Below, piece by piece: positions 58,226 through 64,000 of a stretch of DNA of 64,000 nt. Below the pieces are notes generated by a model, which did no database searches, had not been told where the DNA came from, and worked only from the letters and a program-made list of their open reading frames with translations. The DNA is taken from assembly GCF_025766255.1 (NCBI RefSeq), contig NW_026516764.1:62001-126000 (forward strand), given 5' to 3'. A program made the position numbers and the translations under genes. The stretch is from Zychaea mexicana (Eukaryota; Mucoromycota; Mucoromycetes; Mucorales; Lichtheimiaceae). The stretch's first letter is position 1, and each line of letters begins with the position of its first letter.

Positions 58226-61030
58226 TTATGCAGCAACAAAGAGGTTTTCAATAAAGAGATCAAGATCGTTCTTGTGAATCTGTAATACGGATGTCTCGAA
58301 ACTATCGAATGAAATACGTGCTTGGGTGCGTTCTGCTGCTTTTTGAAATGCCATACCGAATGGACTACGTTGCACGTAAGAGACTGTGAGTTGTGATCCT
58401 CCTCCACGATGATGATGATGAATCTTGATGACTATACAACGACTTACTTTTTTCGAATATCGCCAAAGGTAGGTGCACCGGTCGTTGCTACCACAAGAAA
58501 TGATTCATGCTCTTCGTCATAGGATGCAATCACAAACGGCAAATTTCTATTACCGTGTTCCTATATTCGACAATGGCATTTAGAAACAAGAGAAACCGGC
58601 TCCCAAGAGTAAACTTTCTTTTTTCCTTTTTCCCAGTAGTAATCACTCTAAGCAAAAAAAAACCCCCCCATCAACCCGTAGTTGGACCTTACTCTATATG
58701 CATCCGTAAGGAAAAGAGCAAGTTTCGATAATGTCAGCGGATGCTGGAACAATGGCAAGTCGGGTCCATCGCGCATCACCACGGTTCGGAAATTCTTGAT
58801 CACCCGTACAGCTCGCTTTTCCAGAACCGCGGTGCTTTGTCGTACTACCGCGCGCTGCACTTTCATGCATAATTTGACACCACGCTCAAGCCCTTCCGCA
58901 CTATTTTTTTTCCATACGGAGGGATTAAGTATTCTCGCCTATTCCCCCCATGGCTGCTCTTTGCTTTTGAGACAGAGAATACAATCCTTACCTATCCATG
59001 GAATCGTACACTGTATAGAAATTCCTCATCCACCACCGCCTCCGGAGACTTGCCAAGCCATCCCCATGATCGCCCGTCGCTTCTTCTAACGCATCCCAAT
59101 CCTCGTCCTGATTCCACAACACATCTTCGCCTAGACGGATCGCGGACTCTGGACTTGTCTCGAGCAACGTGACCAAGGAATACACGGCATCACTTGCTGA
59201 GAATCGTTGTTTCCATCCAAACGTGCGTGCAAAGCTTGGGAAGCAAATATCGGTTAAGCCGTAGAGAGGTGCAACGGTTTCGATCTTGGTGCGGAGAATC
59301 GTTTTTAGATCCATATCCATGTGGGTATAAACTTGTTCGCATTGTTGTATTGAGAATCTGGTTTTGTGTTAAAAAGTAGGTATATGTAAGCCTTGCTTTT
59401 TTTCTCATTTCCATCGTAACCTATCTTGATGATCATACCCCATTTTTGCAAACATGTTGAGTAGGCGCCTGCGCCCAAATTCTTTCCAAAGACCGAGTTT
59501 GCTTGCTACATAGCCGGAATGATACATGCTGTCCTGTAGACTCCAGTGCCGAAACAACATGAACCGAAAATCGTCCTCGGTTTGTATACTGCTGTCACCC
59601 GTCCGCGTTGCTCCTTCACCAAGTATCAAGTTGAAACGAGCCACATCGTCGTTCAAGACTGATATATATTTCAAGTATTTGTCCGTGTCGATTCGTTCAA
59701 ATATGTATTGTGATGTTATGCCAATGATTGCAAGCCTATTAGGCACATGGGATTATGTAAGCATACTCCTTTTCTCACGTTGACGTGATCAAACACTCAA
59801 ACCCCCTCTGTTTTTTTGCTTTTTATACCATAACAGATCATTGTTTGTTCGAGCAAGTTGTGTTGCTAGTGCATAGGCTTGTCCTGCAGTAGAATTGGCA
59901 TGATAGACGCCAGATTCGTAGTATTCTGTTAATAATCGTCGTTGGCGTTGTCGTTTTCGCCGCCGTTCTGCATGCGATAGCTAAATGCGCTTTCATTGAG
60001 TACTACAACGATCTTGTAAAGATGCAACGAGAAAATCAAGACACACTGAGAAAAATGAGAAACGCATACCCCATCGCCCTCGGCCAAGCGTCGTCGTTGT
60101 CGTGGTCGTCCGTTATCATCCTCTTCCTGATCTGAAGCGTCAGAGGCGCTATCGTTTTCATGTTCATCCACCTGGGAAAAAAAAGTTATCATCTTTTGAA
60201 TGAAGGGGTCAACCCGTCCTCCCTTTCCCACACAGATTGCAGCAACACATAATGTTTACTATTAGAAAAAAGAAAATATGCGCATCGATTTACCATGACA
60301 TCTTCATAGGCTTCCATATATTCTTTCAATTTCGACCGTTCCGACGTGTCTTGAAATACAAATACATTTTTGCTTTCTGGAAGACAACTGTCAAGGTTAA
60401 ACGGGCGATGGCTGTCGATTACATAGATCCGTACGTCGTCTCGCGAGCCAAACATTTCAAACACTTCTAGTGGAGCACCACAGTTGATCATGATTATTGT
60501 TCGAAGCTGTCGTCGTTGTTGTTGTGATGGTTTTCCAGAAAAGAGAAAGACATAAGGAGTTTAATTATGTTCGACTTTTTATTAAAAGCCCCAAACTGAA
60601 TAATCACGAAAATAAAGACAAGTATATGTAAACAACAAAAGGAAGCTTACGTCTGGATCATCGGCAACAAGTCCACGGCTGGCCTTTTGTAGATCATTGT
60701 GACCGGATACAGGTACAAGTTTATGTTGAATTAAATCGGCTTTCAGAATGGACTACAGTGAGAGAAAAAAATATGTATATAGATAATACGCGTGTTTTTC
60801 GTCAGGTATTGATATACATATTTAGAGGGAGTACATACGCAAGTTGTGCCCTCTGTTGCTGTATATATATATATATATATATTGAGTGGTTAGGGTAGTA
60901 CCTGAAGGATTTTACAGGCACATATAGCATCAACATCGGAAGCCACAAAGAGAATGCAATTGCCTTCAACAGAGTCTTGTTTTATATTCTCAAAAGCTCT
61001 TGAGAAGTGCGATTCTGTAATGAGAACCAT
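58226..61030 (-). CDS. CDC45: CDC45, replicative helicase (CMG) subunit
   Basis: Essential replication-initiation factor of the Cdc45-MCM-GINS helicase. ATG 61030 gives MVLITESHFSRAFENIKQDS and then ILFVASDVDAICACKILQ, the DHH-like N-terminal motif characteristic of Cdc45. It continues with KLVPVSGHNDLQKA and TIIMINCGAPLEVFEMFG, then IYVIDSHRPFNLDSC. An acidic stretch with a basic patch follows (SDASDQEEDDNGRPRQRRR). Conserved middle blocks are LWLAIIGITSQYIFERID, FRFMLFRHWSLQDSMYHSGY and KLGLWKEFGRRRLLNMFAKMG. The C-terminal blocks include FGWKQRFSASDAVYSLVTLL and LPFVIASYDEEHESFLVVA. About 640 residues in roughly nine exons; stop TAA 58226-58228. Confidence 0.93.
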
Positions 61031-63752
61031 GTGAGGGAAGGTGAGGGGTATGCTGTGTGTGTTTTAAAGCTCTTCCTTGCACTCTTTTTTTCCTTCGTCG
61101 CCCAACTTTTTTTTTCCACGAAAAAGTTAAATCCGACAAAACGCGTCGCGGAGTGATACAAAGAACAGCGCGTCTTCCGCTTCACCAATTCCACCACCTT
61201 ACATTTTGCTAACACTACTATAAAGTAAAACCTTAGACTACGTTTTTCAGAATGTTGGCACAAGATTCTACACTTGTTATTGTATACTTGTGGAATTGTT
61301 TGGTCGACAAGGAGAAGCAACAAAGAAAGTCGAGCAAATGTCTAAAAAGATCCAACGGCTATAGACAGCATGTACACGCTGTTCAACACTAGAACGACCG
61401 TGTACCATACTTTAAAAAATACGGCCGCTTATGATGATAATCTTGGAATCCGCACTGCTGAAGAAGATGACTTGCGCGCGCATTAGTAAAAAAAAAAAGG
61501 TTTCGCGCCCGTACTTGTATTCAATTTCATTTTGACTTTGCGCGTTTGGCTTCTTTTGCGTCTAATGCAAATATGAATTGCTTCTCGTAAATGTCACGCA
61601 ACTGTATTTTCGTATTGTATTCCCAAAAAGACTGACCCTCACACGCATTACTGAAATCTTTACAGTAGATCTGTTTCATTTATTTTCAGAGACAATTCCA
61701 AATTCGTTGCTTAACAACTAAAGGCTTTTACTATGGCTCTGTCACACTCACTGGCTTGTAGAAACATTCGTAACAAAAAGATACCCTTTAGTCCATCGCT
61801 GCATCGTTGAACTAGGAAATTTCAGTCCTATCATAATACCGTCTTTTAATTACATCCTTCTACCTCTCTTTGTACCCTTTCTTTATGCTCCCTTTCAGAT
61901 TTCCAACTTGTTCTTACAGCCCGTGTGTCTTCTCTGAACAGCTATTTTTCCAGTGCGCTCCGTTGATGTCACATATTCTTCTTCGACTCGCAGGCTGGAG
62001 CCAATATACGTCTTTTTTGTCCGCCCACGTTGAACACAGAGGTATAATAAGCAAAAAGCTCTTCATCCTTCCTCCTACATAACGAAACATGATTCTAGAT
62101 TACAGTCTCACTTGGATGGTTGTTGTGATATTAAAAGTAGCAATAATGAGCCAAGTGGAAGGAAAAAGTTTATATAATATATCCTTTTACAACGTACTAC
62201 TAAAAAAGTAACATGGCCTTATTTATCGATCAATTTACTAATAATTCTAGAAAGTCGATGACTTTGCGTCCATGGGGATGTTTATTAACACAAGAGCGAT
62301 GCCAAATTTTTTTTGTTATCCTCGACTTTATCATGACCGCTATGATATGATACCATCAAAAAACTCGCTATTTTAAACAGGGTGAGCATAAACAAAACAA
62401 ATCATGAATTAGGACCAAGTGGTGATGCTGATCGTCCTTTAACATCATCGTCTTACTCAACCACTAACAGACTTTGCAACCAAAATGAAAGCAGCCTGGA
62501 TCAAGTCTTTACTATCATGCATATTAGCGACTTTCACATCTTTACCTCTTTTTCTCCCACAGATTCTGCTTGTAGCCTCCGGGTGGACTACCTCACGGTT
62601 GTCAAGTGTATAATGTACTACAAAGTTACAACTGCGACGCCGATATGTAGATCGATCTCATCGAGATCGGCTCGGTAAAAATGATGAGTGAAGGCTCACA
62701 TACACAGACAACTCCTCATTGTTTACGTTTTAGCCCCTGTGCTTCCGAGATAAATTGTCGTAATTTGATAACAGAAAAAGAGAGAGAGAGATGACATATT
62801 CCCAGTTTATAGACAATAATGCTTGTGTTGTTGTTGTTGTTGTTGTTGTAGTTGATGTGGAAGAAAAGCTGTTGGGCTATACTATATATCACCGGTAGAA
62901 CATCACCCCGCCCGGTGAGTTTGTTCTTAAATGAAACCTTTAATTATCTTTTATAAAAACAGCAACCGATATTTGTTTCTTTTTCGAGCCCAAAAATGCA
63001 TCATGTGCGTGTGACCCTTTCTGAGCGGGGATCAAGGGACACGGGATTTCCCAGCTTACAATGGAAACGTATACACTATATATTTTATATTATTCTGTAT
63101 GTGTTAGTAGTAGTAACAGCAGCAGCAAGCTTCCATATTGAATGGATATTCGAGTATGGAAAGCCCACGCGGTCTTTCCCAATCATAAAGAGTAACTTCC
63201 GTGACCTCTCTATCATTATTATGCCTAAGAAAGAAAAAGATGTACTGTATATAAGGTAGCTTTCTAAAGGAGAGAGAGAAGGCACCGTCTCGTTGCCCTG
63301 TTGTTTGATTTAAAAATTCTGGGCGGAACGGATGGTTTTTTTTTACTGTGTAGCAAAGAGTGGTCGGCGTGTTTGCTTAGTTTATGGTTCCTTGTGCTCG
63401 GATACAGCGCTCAGGTGGTTAACTACCCTCTTTTTGTGCTACCATCCGTACATGCATTTACGTACATAAAGTTAATCTCTCTTGGCTTAATTGCCTTTTT
63501 TCTTTCTCTTTCTTCCAACTACTCCCCCCCCCCCCACTCTGCTTTTATATAAAAGCAAAAGCAAATACTTTGACCGACTATTATCTTACACAGACACTTG
63601 ATAGTCTCTTGACGTTTCTTGCTCTCTTTGCTTACATACTAAAAAAAACTCAATTTCAAGGTAGTACGATGGTGATCTTCCTAGCCAAGTAATGACAATA
63701 GGATACAGTAGAGATGCTCAAAAACAGCAACCATTTATCGGTGTACTAGGAA
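61031..63752. other. Non-coding interval
   Basis: 2.7 kb; begins as the CDC45 upstream region. A (GTT)n run lies at about 62826-62849 and a C run at 63525-63536. TATATAAAA at 63546-63554 is a likely TATA box for the partial gene at 63753. Frames at 62382-62678 and 62996-63552 are not supported as genes. Confidence 0.5.
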
Positions 63753-64000
63753 ATGTATATAACGTACGATCGACCGTACCGATGGGAAATTACAGACGAA
63801 AATACAGAACCATCTACCCAGCAACAATGCCATGATAATGCCGAGGATGATGATGATGATCAGTCTGATTCAATGTCTCTCGATGATACAACACTACAAA
63901 ACGGTAATATGCACACGAGCAGTTTCAGACCCACTTGGCTTGTACGTACGTCGGATATGAACATTGTTCCCGGCTATACAGTCAATGGTCCATACTATAC
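63753..64000 (+). CDS. 5' part of an unknown acidic protein, runs off the window
   Basis: An open frame from ATG 63753 to the window edge (82 codons, no stop). It begins MYITYDRPYRWEITDEN, contains a D5 acidic run (NAEDDDDDQSDSMSLDD), then SFRPTWLVRTSDMNIVPGY. It lies about 200 bp downstream of a C-rich tract and TATA-like site, consistent with a 5' UTR. The protein family is not recognised. A competing frame from ATG near 63695 closes at 63833. The true start or an intron could differ. Confidence 0.45.
   Translation, partial: MYITYDRPYRWEITDENTEPSTQQQCHDNAEDDDDDQSDSMSLDDTTLQNGNMHTSSFRPTWLVRTSDMNIVPGYTVNGPYY

Noticed and set aside
61120..61220. tRNA-Leu-like A-box pattern GGTGGAATTGGTGAAGC on the minus strand
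   Set aside because: No B box (GGTTCRANTCC) and no closable cloverleaf downstream.
62382..62678. 98-codon frame with MHISDFHI, resembling the first motif of metallophosphoesterases
   Set aside because: Only one motif, low complexity around it and no continuation or splice partner; likely chance.

Overview
The window is nuclear DNA of a filamentous fungus, most likely an early-diverging one of the Mucoromycota/Mucorales type. Genes carry many short GT-AG introns. The set includes a cytochrome-b5-fused delta-6 desaturase of the Mucorales gamma-linolenic type, SHO1, NTE1, a GT10 fucosyltransferase and a mitochondrial aspartyl-tRNA synthetase. The intergenic DNA is rich in AT, CT and CA runs. 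I do not assign a genus.

Layout. 1-3805 is a nearly perfect 1.7-kb inverted repeat whose right arm runs into one minus-strand gene of unknown function (2483-4743). 4.7-14.8 kb is a transposon-rich block. It holds an AT-rich DNA transposon whose DDE transposase ends in a chromodomain, with a small Cys/His protein convergent to it. It also holds a candidate tRNA-derived SINE, a decayed PIF/Harbinger element (Myb-like protein plus transposase) and a 5'-truncated MULE remnant with SWIM-like and OTU-like domains.

15.1-45.8 kb is a compact housekeeping block. It holds a CaMK-type kinase (-), delta-6 desaturase (+), short RhoGEF/CNH protein (-), SHO1 osmosensor (-), NTE1 lysophospholipase (-), mitochondrial AspRS (-), GT10 fucosyltransferase (-), importin-alpha-like ARM protein (+), monocarboxylate-type MFS transporter (+) and F-BAR/SH3 cytokinesis protein (-). 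Several of these concern the cell surface: osmosensing, Rho signalling, phospholipid turnover, membrane lipid unsaturation, glycosylation and septation. They are separate transcription units, and I see no sign that they form a dedicated cluster.

45.8-57.3 kb is again repeat-rich. It holds a Ty3 chromovirus with a long intact pol frame, a reduced gag and one recognisable LTR, a nine-unit GC-skewed minisatellite able to form G-quadruplexes, and perfect tandem duplications. 57.4-61.0 kb holds a small unknown two-exon gene and CDC45 (replicative helicase). The last 3 kb is mostly non-coding and ends in the 5' part of an unknown acidic protein that runs off the window.

The best candidates for something undescribed are the chromodomain-tailed DDE transposon with its Cys/His partner, the large palindrome around a lineage-restricted gene, and the G4-forming minisatellite whose units each carry a splice-donor consensus. 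Splice sites were inferred by eye and need transcript support.
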